Below, piece by piece: positions 24,947 to 33,594 of a DNA stretch of 64,000 bases. The first letter of the stretch is position 1. Every line of letters starts with the position of its first letter. The position numbers were made by a program, and so were the translations under genes. The notes below the pieces were generated by a model, which worked only from the letters and a program-made list of their open reading frames with translations, had not been told where the DNA came from and did no database searches. Source of the DNA: Bdellovibrio bacteriovorus HD100 (GTDB lineage: Bacteria; Bdellovibrionota; Bdellovibrionia; Bdellovibrionales; Bdellovibrionaceae); the NCBI RefSeq assembly GCF_000196175.1, contig NC_005363.1, positions 3,472,001-3,536,000 on the forward strand, in the 5' to 3' direction.

Positions 24947-27001
24947 TTAACGCTTTTCGATGTCGTCTTTGGCTCGAAGCACCGTGGAGCCCAGATCGTT
25001 GATGATCTTGCTCAGCTCCGGCGAAAGGGTTTTACCCATCACCTGCAGTTGCAGGCGTTCACCTTCATAGAACGGCCCGACCAGTTTGTCGTCGTTCCAC
25101 GCATCCAGGAACTCTTCTTCAAAGCCGCCGATGACCTTCTGGTCAAACAACTGCGCCCCGAACTCACGGAAACTGCCCTGCAAAGTGTCCGGATTCAAGT
25201 TGGAAGAACCCACCAGCATCACCTTACCGTCCACGGATGTGATTTTGCGGTGATTTTCCTGGTGATAGCCCTGCGTTGTTCCATTAGGGAACTTCGCTTC
25301 AATACCGAGGGTGCGACGAGCACGAACCTCGACTCCATGGCGCAGCAACTGATCCAGATAGAGTGTGTTAGGCAATCCACCCAATCCGAAGTTTCCGTTG
25401 TGATCGGCAAGAATGCGGATCTTCAATCCCGGCACCTGAGCTTTACGCTTCATCAGAGCATCATTGATGTACTTGTCGTAAATGAACAGGTGCTCCATAT
25501 AGATATGGCTTTCTGCTTTCATGATCATATCCACCAGCATATTGCGGGTGTCTTTGATTTTTCCATCCACGTTGGCTTCCGCCAAACGCACGGACTGGTT
25601 GCCCACCGCCGGGAAAACAGAACGGTCCACACGGAACCACGCCAGAATTTGCTCGCGGTTTTTCAAATAGGCTTCGTTGCCGTAGCCTTCCTCTTTGTAG
25701 AAGAACCACTTCTTTTCATTCGGATCTGTCGTCAGGGCGGCATCCACGTCATCATAGTACGCCGCCTGAACCAAAGCCGCCGCCGGGCCCTTCACGTACA
25801 GGGCATTATCATAGTAATAACCACCGCTGTGATCGGACCAGTTCTTGGAACCGAAATACGCCTGAGGTGCCTCAGATTCCGGGTCCACCACGATCACCTT
25901 ACTGTGATCGATCTTGGATTCGTAATACGTGTTGCGCTTTTCCAGGGCTTTGAAAGTCTCTTCCGTTTTAGGCACCAGATTGGTGATGCCAAATGGAATC
26001 CCCGGCGGATGGCGCTGAATATTGGCCTGAAGCAGATACACAGACCCCTTCAAGCCCGGATCGGTCGCCGCACGATCTTTGATGTACTTAAAGATCGGCA
26101 TCATCTCGTCCTTCATGTTGTAATTTGTGGCATAGTCATGCAACAGAAGCACTTTGAAGTTCGGATTGGCTTTTTTCTTTTCCACCGTCTGATCCAGAAG
26201 GAACTTGCTCAAAGTTCCCCCCATGGTTCCACCAAACAGGAAGATATCAATGAACACGGATTCCTTCGCGGAAAGAATCATGTCACGGATCTTGGCAAAC
26301 ATCGGGTCTTTGAAAGACGGATGTCCTTCATCGTCCTTATGCAAAGGCATCTTCATATAAGGCTGATTAAAGTCCAAAACCCCACCAGCAAAGATCACGC
26401 GGTCGTTGAACCACTGGATTCTTTCCGGAGAGATTTCATTATGACTGACCAGCTCTACAATGTTGCCCGGTATAAAACCACCGGCCGACAATGAGTACGG
26501 ATCCATCTGCGGGAAGCGTTTCTGCAGATTTTCGGTCAGTTCACGGCTGGTCAGATTCAAGTTGGAAGCCGCAGCCCAGGAAGTCATCAAAGAGCGCGCT
26601 TCGTTCTGAGCCGCCTTGTCTTTAACCAATGGGTTGTCAGCATAGTCACGCAGGGCCTGCAAGCGCATCTGCAGCCAGTACTGCATCACTTTGCCTTCGT
26701 TAGCCGCGTTCTTTTTCACAAACTTCCAATAAACCAAAGGAAGCAGTATTTTTTCCGGAACAACGGCCTCGTTGGCCTTTACAAAGGCACGAGCCTTGGT
26801 TTGTTCGGCCGCTGGGAGCTTTTTGATTTCCTGAAGCAACGTCTCGGGACGACGACAGGCTTCCGCCGCAAACATCAGATCATGATTTTTCTTATAATAG
26901 TCCATGGCGGCAATTCGCTCTTTCAGCGACACTTGCGCTGTCTGCGCCACAGCCGTGGAAGCCATCGCCACCGAGGTGAGAATTAATAAGGCCTTTTTCA
27001 C
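24947..27001 (-). CDS. Exported phospholipase D-like protein (two HKD motifs)
   Basis: 684 residues with a signal peptide (MKKALLILTSVAMASTAVAQ). The start is GTG at 27001, overlapping the upstream lipoprotein stop as GTGA, with GGAGG upstream. Both catalytic motifs are present: IDHSKVIVVD (His366, Lys368) followed by YFGSKNWSD, and ENHRKITSVDGKVMLVGSSNLNPD (His584, Lys586). This is the layout of cardiolipin synthases and bacterial PLDs. Residues about 20-190 form a helical N-terminal extension not found in small PLDs. An exported enzyme could hydrolyse or transfer phospholipid head groups in the prey membrane or the host envelope. It is the third gene of an operon with two lipoproteins. Confidence 0.9.
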   Translation of the reverse strand: MKKALLILTSVAMASTAVAQTAQVSLKERIAAMDYYKKNHDLMFAAEACRRPETLLQEIKKLPAAEQTKARAFVKANEAVVPEKILLPLVYWKFVKKNAANEGKVMQYWLQMRLQALRDYADNPLVKDKAAQNEARSLMTSWAAASNLNLTSRELTENLQKRFPQMDPYSLSAGGFIPGNIVELVSHNEISPERIQWFNDRVIFAGGVLDFNQPYMKMPLHKDDEGHPSFKDPMFAKIRDMILSAKESVFIDIFLFGGTMGGTLSKFLLDQTVEKKKANPNFKVLLLHDYATNYNMKDEMMPIFKYIKDRAATDPGLKGSVYLLQANIQRHPPGIPFGITNLVPKTEETFKALEKRNTYYESKIDHSKVIVVDPESEAPQAYFGSKNWSDHSGGYYYDNALYVKGPAAALVQAAYYDDVDAALTTDPNEKKWFFYKEEGYGNEAYLKNREQILAWFRVDRSVFPAVGNQSVRLAEANVDGKIKDTRNMLVDMIMKAESHIYMEHLFIYDKYINDALMKRKAQVPGLKIRILADHNGNFGLGGLPNTLYLDQLLRHGVEVRARRTLGIEAKFPNGTTQGYHQENHRKITSVDGKVMLVGSSNLNPDTLQGSFREFGAQLFDQKVIGGFEEEFLDAWNDDKLVGPFYEGERLQLQVMGKTLSPELSKIINDLGSTVLRAKDDIEKR

Positions 27002-28206
27002 AGGATACCTCCATTCACCAGAGCATCCAGATTCAGGAACTTCTCCATAGAAGACTCACATTTTTTCAGATATTGGATGCGTGCGGAATAAAGCGCCTGC
27101 GTGTCGTTCGCCATACTGTCGTTATCGCGGGAGGAATAGTACTCCACCAGCTTAACGCGGGAACGATCGCGATCCAGCTTCTTTTCCTTCAGGTCATAAA
27201 CGATCTTTTCAAGGTTGAAGCTGATCTCTTCCTGAAAGGACTTTTTACTTTCCACCAGGAACTGACCTGTGGGAATGGACTTTCCGGTTCTGTCATATTT
27301 ATCCGGCATCAGCTCGGATCGGCCCTCATTCGTAGAGGCCAGAAGACCCGGGAAGATCTCGATGGTTTCTTCCGTCGGAATTATATTTTTCAAAGTGAAG
27401 TTCTTGTACAAATCCACTGTGTAGAACAACGGCACTCCGGCCCCGGCGGGTTTTGCTGACAGAGTGAAACCTTCACAAGTTATAGATTTTTGCACTTCGC
27501 GATTCAGGCGATAGTAACGGCGATAGCGCACAAAACCCTTCACGCCGTTCTTTTTGATACTTGGCAGACCAAATTTCGGACGGGTGTCCAAAATCTCGGC
27601 GTACAACGTCATCGTGCCGCCAATATAGTCGGCTTTCCCCTGCTTCGCCGGGATATACACGGAATTATTGTATACTGTGCCGGTGTCCGTGGACTTTTCA
27701 AGCTGATCCCATTTAGAGCTCAACGCGCCGGTTTCATTAAAGCGGACCAGCTGATTGCTGTTCAACTCAGCCGCATAGTCATTCTTTTGATTGGGCTGAG
27801 GCAGGAACGTCAGGTCCACCTGCAAACCTGTGTTGATGATTTTATAAATACGCATGGTTTTTACAAAATTCTCAAGCAGAGCGTCTTTCAGATTTCCGGC
27901 AGCCAGCTTCGCCAGACCCTGCTCGGGATTTTCCACACCCAGAGTTTCAATGATCGCCTGATTCAGGGCCTTGCGGGCTGTTTCGGACAGATACTTCTGG
28001 TCTCCGTTTGTGTAAAACTGAATTTTCATGGGATGACGATACGGATTCAGCGGTGAATCCCCACCCATCAGGTCCCCCAAGGCTTGAACCTGACCGTCCG
28101 AAACGATCTTATTCAGGCTGGCTGGTTCACGAACTTCTTTGTGGGAGCAATGCACGGCCATCAGGGCGGCACAGGCAATCAAAGCGGATTTCATCGTCAT
28201 CTTCAT
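26998..28206 (-). CDS. Lipoprotein of unknown function in the PLD operon
   Basis: 402 residues; the signal MKMTMKSALIACAALMAVHC has a lipobox-like end at Cys20. AGGAAG precedes the ATG. The body is mixed alpha/beta with KIQFYTNGDQKYLSETARKALNQAI near the start and ends in a charged helix with a terminal LDALVNGGIL. No family is recognised. It sits 9 bases after the YiiX-like gene and overlaps the phospholipase gene by 4 bases, so it probably functions with them at the envelope. Confidence 0.7.
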   Translation of the reverse strand: MKMTMKSALIACAALMAVHCSHKEVREPASLNKIVSDGQVQALGDLMGGDSPLNPYRHPMKIQFYTNGDQKYLSETARKALNQAIIETLGVENPEQGLAKLAAGNLKDALLENFVKTMRIYKIINTGLQVDLTFLPQPNQKNDYAAELNSNQLVRFNETGALSSKWDQLEKSTDTGTVYNNSVYIPAKQGKADYIGGTMTLYAEILDTRPKFGLPSIKKNGVKGFVRYRRYYRLNREVQKSITCEGFTLSAKPAGAGVPLFYTVDLYKNFTLKNIIPTEETIEIFPGLLASTNEGRSELMPDKYDRTGKSIPTGQFLVESKKSFQEEISFNLEKIVYDLKEKKLDRDRSRVKLVEYYSSRDNDSMANDTQALYSARIQYLKKCESSMEKFLNLDALVNGGIL

Positions 28207-28215
28207 GATTACTTC

Positions 28216-29799
28216 CTAAAGATTCTGGAATTTTTTGAATTCAGCGTAGTGTTGATCGTCGGCTTTTAGAAGAAGGCCCAAAGAATAAGGCAGATCTTTG
28301 TAAACGCGTTTACCGTCGTAATACATGATCACCGGTTCGAAAGTTCTTTGGTTGCCAATTGCCAGTTGCGCCACGTTGTCCGGGCTGATGGTGTAACGGC
28401 GCAGAGTTTCTTCCAAAGGCCATTTCACATCACCAAAGACCACATACGCGATCTCGGAGCAAACAATGCGGGTGTGAGTGTGCACGTCGAAATTGAAGTC
28501 ATACTCTTTCCCGATTTGGGCAATCGCCTGCAAAATGGCCTTGCGACGATATTCATCCGTAATGTTGGTACGAGTGTCGCGAACCACCAGGAAGTCGTCA
28601 ATATTCAGGAAGTGCTCCAGCGTATTCAGCTCAACACCCGGGCGCAGAGCTTCCACGATGCGATGACCGGAGCGGATTTTGGCCTGAATGTTGGCTGGAA
28701 TTTGATCCCACACTCGCAGGTCTTTCAACTGCTCTTCAGTTCCCAACCAGATCGCCACGTGACCGTAGTGCCCAGGAATCATCTTGTCAGTCAGACGGAA
28801 CGGAGTTTTCTCCATTAAAATATCCAACGGCTTCATTTCGGCAACCAGATTGGCCTTTTCAGACTGGGACATGCTATAAAGATAGCCCTTGCGGCTTTCC
28901 ACCAAACCGACCATGTTACCAAAGCCCATGCTGACACCGTAAGAAACCGCACGCACACCGCGTTTTCCACGCAGGGTCAGGCGATTCCACAGATTGGCAA
29001 TGGCATCTTTAAAACCGGTACCGGTTTTGTCATTCTTAACCGCCAGGTACCAGATGCTGGACTGGGTGAGTGTGTAAAGCTGTGTTTCTTCCGGGCTGGT
29101 CTTGACCCCGTTGGCACGGCGCCAGGCCATCACAGAGTCGACAAATTTGATCGCATTTTCGATCTGGTCACGACGTTGCGTGGAGGAATAGGAATCCGCA
29201 ATCGCCTGCAAGGCACGCTTTTGAGGAACGTCATAGTTCAGAACATAGCGCAAAGAAGAGTTCTCATTGAATGGCTGAATCGCCACCAGATAGTTGTCCA
29301 TCAGAAGCAGAGCCGAAGCCAAGGCCATCTGCATGCGGAAGATCTGTTTTTCACCCTGAGCATCCTTCGGGTCCACATTCAGAACGTTGTAGGTCTCCCA
29401 AGTATCCTTACGAACGAAACGTTCTTTTTTGACCGTCTTGGTGCCCTTGTAAGGTTCCAGTTTGACTTGATTCTTGCCTGCGAAGTACTCGCCTTCAGCA
29501 ATGGCAAGATCCATCAGCTTCTTGCGTGTTTCCAGATACTGGGCCCCCATGGCCCGAACCCATTCCCCTTCAGAACGGCTCAAGCTGATGTCACCGGTCT
29601 GTCCCAGTTTCTTTTCATCAGCAAAACGCAGTGCCTGGGCACGGAAGCTCAGGGCTTCGGACATCAAAACCTGCAGGTCATAGTATTGAGGATCTACATA
29701 ATATGTGGCTGCCGGGGCTCTTTCTGTGGAAGATTTGAACGAAGAACAAGCGCCAACAAATGCTGTGAGTGCACACAACAGAACAATAGCGAAACGCAT
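28216..29799 (-). CDS. Lipoprotein with YiiX/YebB-like permuted papain-type amidase domain
   Basis: 527 residues from the ATG at 29799, which is preceded by GGAGGG. The signal ends in a lipobox near VGACSS. Residues about 20-300 are helical and unassigned. The C-terminal about 190 residues fit the permuted NlpC/P60 (YiiX/YebB) fold: MIPGHYGHVAIWLG with His347, IVEALRPGVELNTLEHFLNIDDFLVVR, then THTRIVCSEIAYVV with nucleophile Cys447. Such enzymes hydrolyse amide or ester bonds in peptidoglycan-derived or lipid substrates. It is the first gene of a three-gene operon with an unknown lipoprotein and a phospholipase D. Confidence 0.8.
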   Translation of the reverse strand: MRFAIVLLCALTAFVGACSSFKSSTERAPAATYYVDPQYYDLQVLMSEALSFRAQALRFADEKKLGQTGDISLSRSEGEWVRAMGAQYLETRKKLMDLAIAEGEYFAGKNQVKLEPYKGTKTVKKERFVRKDTWETYNVLNVDPKDAQGEKQIFRMQMALASALLLMDNYLVAIQPFNENSSLRYVLNYDVPQKRALQAIADSYSSTQRRDQIENAIKFVDSVMAWRRANGVKTSPEETQLYTLTQSSIWYLAVKNDKTGTGFKDAIANLWNRLTLRGKRGVRAVSYGVSMGFGNMVGLVESRKGYLYSMSQSEKANLVAEMKPLDILMEKTPFRLTDKMIPGHYGHVAIWLGTEEQLKDLRVWDQIPANIQAKIRSGHRIVEALRPGVELNTLEHFLNIDDFLVVRDTRTNITDEYRRKAILQAIAQIGKEYDFNFDVHTHTRIVCSEIAYVVFGDVKWPLEETLRRYTISPDNVAQLAIGNQRTFEPVIMYYDGKRVYKDLPYSLGLLLKADDQHYAEFKKFQNL

Positions 29800-29885
29800 G
29801 GGAATTCCCTCCATACAAACAGATTATCCGAGGTGTCCTAACTTCTCGCTTTAAAGATGTTTCCCGACAGCAAATCTAGTCCAGA

Positions 29886-29911
29886 GGACCAGTGCGAAAA
29901 GACACCAAAAA
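29886..29911. repeat. GGACCAGT-AAAAG-CCAAAAA motif, copy 1
   Basis: This intergenic stretch reads GGACCAGTGCGAAAAG followed by ACACCAAAAA. It aligns with 45101-45127, allowing one inserted base and a few substitutions. It is flanked by GTCCAG (29878-29883) and CTGGAC (29919-29924), which can pair. It lies in the 180-base gap between the YiiX-like gene and the Omp85-like gene. This may be a dispersed element; only two copies are in the window. Confidence 0.4.
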
Positions 29912-29977
29912 TCCGACAGCTGGACCTGGCAACTCGACATTGATAAACTTTCATCTATTCATCAGAGGAGATACACA

Positions 29978-31156
29978 ATGAAGTCCAGGATCGAAGTCCT
30001 GCTTTTACTGGCTCTTTCTTTTTCGGCAAATGCCCAAAATTCTTCCTCTGAAGAAGGTCCCCGCATAATTTGGGAAGAATCATCGGACCTTCTGGATGAT
30101 GATAAAGCCCTTCCTGTAAATCCTGCTCAACCGACCCCATTCAATGCCATACAGAAAAAAGACAAAAACGAATTTGTTATTGCGCCAATTCCCTTTTTGA
30201 ATCCCAGTCAGGGTTGGGGAATCGCACTCATGGGTCAGTATATTTTCACTCTAAAAGAAGATGAAAGCCCGCCTTCCATTGTCGGCGGAGGCGCTTTCTA
30301 CACCGAGAAACATTCTTATGGAGGAGGCCTCGCCTATTCTGGAAAACTGGCCAACGACCAGTGGCGCGTGGGCCTGGCCACAGGGAAGGCCACTGTTTTC
30401 TATGACTTTTATGGCATTGGCTATAATCAAAACAAACAGAACCTCTCCGTTCCCCTGAAACAGGAAGTAGACTTTGCCGGAATCCGGCTTATGAAACAGA
30501 TCACCAACAAACTTTTTCTTGGGCTGGAGCTGATCGGCGCCGAAATCACCACCGGAATTGAGTCAGAAAATATTCCCGCCGGACTGACGGACAAACTGGT
30601 CGCCAAAACAAATTTCGTTGCTCCGAATCTGAAGGCCGAACGCGACACCCGCAATGACAGCTTTTATCCAACCGAAGGATCCCTGTTTGATCTGCAGGCC
30701 GAATTTCACAGTGAAGACCTGCACGACAACACCACCTACCAGACTTATAAGATTGCCTGGAATCAGTATATTCAACTGGCCCCGTTTTCTGTTTTTGCTT
30801 ATCGCCTGATGGCCCGCTTCGCATATGGAGATGCGCCTTTTTACAGTCTGAGCATGTTTGGCCAGGGTGGCGACTTGCGCGGCTATGAAACCGGGAAATA
30901 CCGGGACAAGATGATGTGGGCGGCTCAAGGCGAATATCGCTATCGTTTCTCCGATCGCTGGGGGGGCGTCGCTTTCGCTGGCGCAGGCCAACTGGCCCCC
31001 AAAGTTTCGGACTTTGAAGGCGCCGCCTTTTTGGGAAGCGGTGGACTGGGTGTGCGTTTTAAAATAGCACAAAAGAATCCAGTCGACTTCCGGTTTGACA
31101 CAGCCTACGGCGATCAGAAAATCAGCTACTACTTCAGCGTCGGTCAGGCCTTCTGA
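29978..31156 (+). CDS. Outer-membrane protein of the BamA/TamA (bacterial surface antigen) family, no POTRA domains
   Basis: 392 residues with AGAGGAG before the ATG and a signal peptide (MKSRIEVLLLLALSFSANAQ). After an acidic lead, a 16-strand-type Omp85 barrel is suggested by PIPFLNPSQGWGIALMGQYIF, the conserved RDTRNDSFYPTEGSLFDLQAEF, and SMFGQGGDLRGYETGKYRD, which holds the lid-loop (V/L)RGY-type motif. It ends with an aromatic residue (SVGQAF). Unlike BamA it has no periplasmic POTRA repeats, so it belongs to the short surface-antigen group, whose roles include adhesion, lipase anchoring or lipid handling. Confidence 0.85.
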   Translation: MKSRIEVLLLLALSFSANAQNSSSEEGPRIIWEESSDLLDDDKALPVNPAQPTPFNAIQKKDKNEFVIAPIPFLNPSQGWGIALMGQYIFTLKEDESPPSIVGGGAFYTEKHSYGGGLAYSGKLANDQWRVGLATGKATVFYDFYGIGYNQNKQNLSVPLKQEVDFAGIRLMKQITNKLFLGLELIGAEITTGIESENIPAGLTDKLVAKTNFVAPNLKAERDTRNDSFYPTEGSLFDLQAEFHSEDLHDNTTYQTYKIAWNQYIQLAPFSVFAYRLMARFAYGDAPFYSLSMFGQGGDLRGYETGKYRDKMMWAAQGEYRYRFSDRWGGVAFAGAGQLAPKVSDFEGAAFLGSGGLGVRFKIAQKNPVDFRFDTAYGDQKISYYFSVGQAF

Positions 31157-31246
31157 GTCCTTTTTGTTTTTCTTCAAGTTTCTATCTGTAAGATATCCGA
31201 ACCTGCTGGATCAGGGAATAATGACAGTTCCATATTGGAGGTCTGT

Positions 31247-32044
31247 ATGAAATGGGGACTTAGCAGCACTTTGGTGACCCTGATAGTCGCATCATTGCCA
31301 ATGACCGCTCTGGCAGACGCTTCTGCAGAAGACATGAATAAATCCAACAATCCACTGACACCAATGGTCGCCCTGAGTCTGCATGACTATATAACCTCTT
31401 CCATCTTCGGCACGGATGAAACATCAAACTCATTCAATCTGCGCGGAGCCATGCCGCATCTGCTGGGCGGCCTTCCGCAAATCGCCCGCATGACAATTCC
31501 CTATCAAACCGTACCAGGCCCCGACGGAGACCAAGTCTCGGGCCTCGGGGACATCAACGTGTTTGATATCTTTCTGTTGAAAGGCAACGAAGGCTTAGAG
31601 TTAGGCGTCGGTCCCTATTTTGTATTTCCCACCGCCAGCGAGGATGAAACCGGAGCGGGGAAATGGCAAGTCGGAGCCTCGGTCATGGCCATGAGCCCGC
31701 ACCCCTGGGGACTTATCGGGGGCTTACTGACCTATCAACATGATGTTGCAGGCGATGAGGATCGTCCAACCCAGAACATCGCCACCTTGCAGCCTTTCGT
31801 TATCTATAATTTACCGTCAGCTGTCTATTTGCGCTCAACTGGCATCTGGTTCTTCAACTGGGAAACCGGCGACTATTACATTCCAATCGGGGTGGGGCTC
31901 GGCAAAATATGGAAGCTCGAAAGCGGAACCACCATGAATCTTTTCGCAGAACCCCAGTGGACCGTCGCCCATGAAGGCCTCGGCGTTCCGAACTATCAGA
32001 CCTTTATTGGTTTGAACTTCCAGTTTCCTATAACAAGACATTAA
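31247..32044 (+). CDS. Outer-membrane beta-barrel-like protein (neuromedin U-like family)
   Basis: 265 residues from ATG 31247 with GGAGG upstream; signal peptide ends TALADASA. Alternating strands run through the mature part, for example GLGDINVFDIFLLKG, LELGVGPYFVFPTASEDETGAGKWQVGASVMA and TTMNLFAEPQWTVAHEGLGVPNYQTFIGLNFQF. The GLGD and FPTAS...G.GKWQ blocks are shared by a widespread family often mislabelled as neuromedin U, of unknown function and probably a porin-like barrel. A terminator follows at 32086-32123. Confidence 0.7.
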   Translation: MKWGLSSTLVTLIVASLPMTALADASAEDMNKSNNPLTPMVALSLHDYITSSIFGTDETSNSFNLRGAMPHLLGGLPQIARMTIPYQTVPGPDGDQVSGLGDINVFDIFLLKGNEGLELGVGPYFVFPTASEDETGAGKWQVGASVMAMSPHPWGLIGGLLTYQHDVAGDEDRPTQNIATLQPFVIYNLPSAVYLRSTGIWFFNWETGDYYIPIGVGLGKIWKLESGTTMNLFAEPQWTVAHEGLGVPNYQTFIGLNFQFPITRH

Positions 32045-32085
32045 AAACGAACGTGGATCTTTAGGAATGAAGATCCTGTGAGTTG

Positions 32086-32123
32086 AAAACCCGCCCTCAG
32101 AACGAAGGCGGGTTTTCTTTTTT
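32086..32123. terminator. Bidirectional terminator
   Basis: AAAACCCGCC (32086-32095) pairs with GGCGGGTTTT (32107-32116) and is followed by CTTTTTTT on the plus strand; the A-run on the other side gives a short U-run on the minus strand. It lies between the convergent barrel and DUF1254 genes. Confidence 0.9.
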
Positions 32124-33490
32124 TATTTCAGAATGGTTGAATTGCGATCGGCTTTGGCCAGGGAACCACCAACCTTCACCAGAGGTGGAGGGAAGTATCG
32201 GCCGCTTTCAAGCTCTTTTGCGGGGCCATAGAACCGCAAAGTCAGATGATAGTTCTTCCCAGCCGGAGTGGGCAGCCAGTTGGTCTGCGCATACCCTGAG
32301 GGCAGCTTGTTCGCAAATACCAGCGTCAGCGACCCGTCGGCATTGGTTCTTAAGCTTGAATGGTTGTTCAGATTGTAGCGATTCAAGGAATTCGGCACCA
32401 CCTGGAACTTTTCGGCATCCACCACAATAACCGACCAGAAATACCGCACCAAAGACTGCGGCAACTGATCTTTCGGGAAAGTCATCGTATAGGCATTAGA
32501 CCCGTTTAATTCTATACTTTGACCGTCGGTATGGGTCTTGTAATAGATTACTTCCTTGCTGTTGTTGGCCCAGATGCCACCAAAATTTACCACCGTGCGG
32601 GCGCGATAGTCAGAACCATAGTTCCCCACCACCTTGGGATAATGCCAGCCATTGCCTACAGTTCCAAATTTTGCAAACTGACTGACAAAATCAGGAATAG
32701 CCCGTTTGCGAATGACTTCATTCAGTCGGTTTCGCTCAGTCCCCTTTGCGGCATCTTGAATAGCGCGAACCTTCACCTGCAGTTCATCCATTCCCGGATT
32801 GATGTCGGCCTCACTGGCAAGCACAGCCGAGGCATTATCAAAGACAGCAATGCCAGGAAGATTTTTATTGGTAAATATCGGTGTCACCACCGTTTTTGGC
32901 AGGACCGGTGTGCCTGTCGCGTACAGCTTTATTTCCTTCTGCAATGCCACGGCCTGCGCGGGATCCGAACCCAGCTCCACGCGCGCCAGAATGCGCGACT
33001 TCGCACTTGGCAATACCACTTTCTGCACATCCGGGCCTAAGGCCACCGTGCTGTCAGGCAGACAATAAGCAAATTTTCCCGAGGCATGACGAGGGAAGGT
33101 TCGTTCATTGATGTTCGAGGTGGTTTCACCCCAGCCATTCAAAGTTTGAATGGTGTAATAGCGTCCCGTGATTTTTGGAATCTCCAGCATGGTGCAGGAG
33201 TTTTTATCCAGACCCACCCACGCTTCACTGTATGCCACATCCAGATTGGGATTGGCCCATTTCACTCCGCCGACGGAGCGATGGATGATTTTGTTCCAGC
33301 GTAAACCTTCATCGCGAAAATCAAGATGCTCCTGACGCAACACCAGCAGGCGTCCCAGATAGTAGGCGTAGGCATCCACCACATCCTTGTCACTGATACG
33401 ATCGGTTTTATCCGCGGCGATGACTGCCGATCCCGCAAACAGGGACGCTGTCAGCACGAAAACAAAAACACACTTCGACCACTGCCACAT
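32123..33490 (-). CDS. DUF1254/DUF1214 domain protein, exported
   Basis: 455 residues with a very strong ribosome-binding site (AAGGAGG) and a signal peptide (MWQWSKCVFVFVLTASLFAGSAVIAA). The N-terminal domain has the DUF1254 features NLDVAYSEAWVGLDKNSCTMLEIP and YYTIQTLNGWGETTSNIN. The C-terminal DUF1214 part has GSNAYTMTFPKDQLPQSLVRYFWSVIVVD and NWLPTPAGKNYHLTLRFYGP. The family is common in periplasms and its biochemical role is unknown. Monocistronic. Confidence 0.85.
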   Translation of the reverse strand: MWQWSKCVFVFVLTASLFAGSAVIAADKTDRISDKDVVDAYAYYLGRLLVLRQEHLDFRDEGLRWNKIIHRSVGGVKWANPNLDVAYSEAWVGLDKNSCTMLEIPKITGRYYTIQTLNGWGETTSNINERTFPRHASGKFAYCLPDSTVALGPDVQKVVLPSAKSRILARVELGSDPAQAVALQKEIKLYATGTPVLPKTVVTPIFTNKNLPGIAVFDNASAVLASEADINPGMDELQVKVRAIQDAAKGTERNRLNEVIRKRAIPDFVSQFAKFGTVGNGWHYPKVVGNYGSDYRARTVVNFGGIWANNSKEVIYYKTHTDGQSIELNGSNAYTMTFPKDQLPQSLVRYFWSVIVVDAEKFQVVPNSLNRYNLNNHSSLRTNADGSLTLVFANKLPSGYAQTNWLPTPAGKNYHLTLRFYGPAKELESGRYFPPPLVKVGGSLAKADRNSTILK

Positions 33491-33594
33491 AAAGACCTCC
33501 TTGTCTTTTAAGCAACGATCTCTATTTTAGCCCCGTGGGAACGTGAAAACAGATTCACTCAAAGGCCGGTGCCGACAAACAAGCAGCCCCGACT

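Noticed and set aside
24929-26494. Long plus-strand open frame (521 codons) antisense to the phospholipase D gene
   Set aside because: The minus strand holds both HKD motifs, a signal peptide and coupled neighbours; the plus frame has no recognisable domain.
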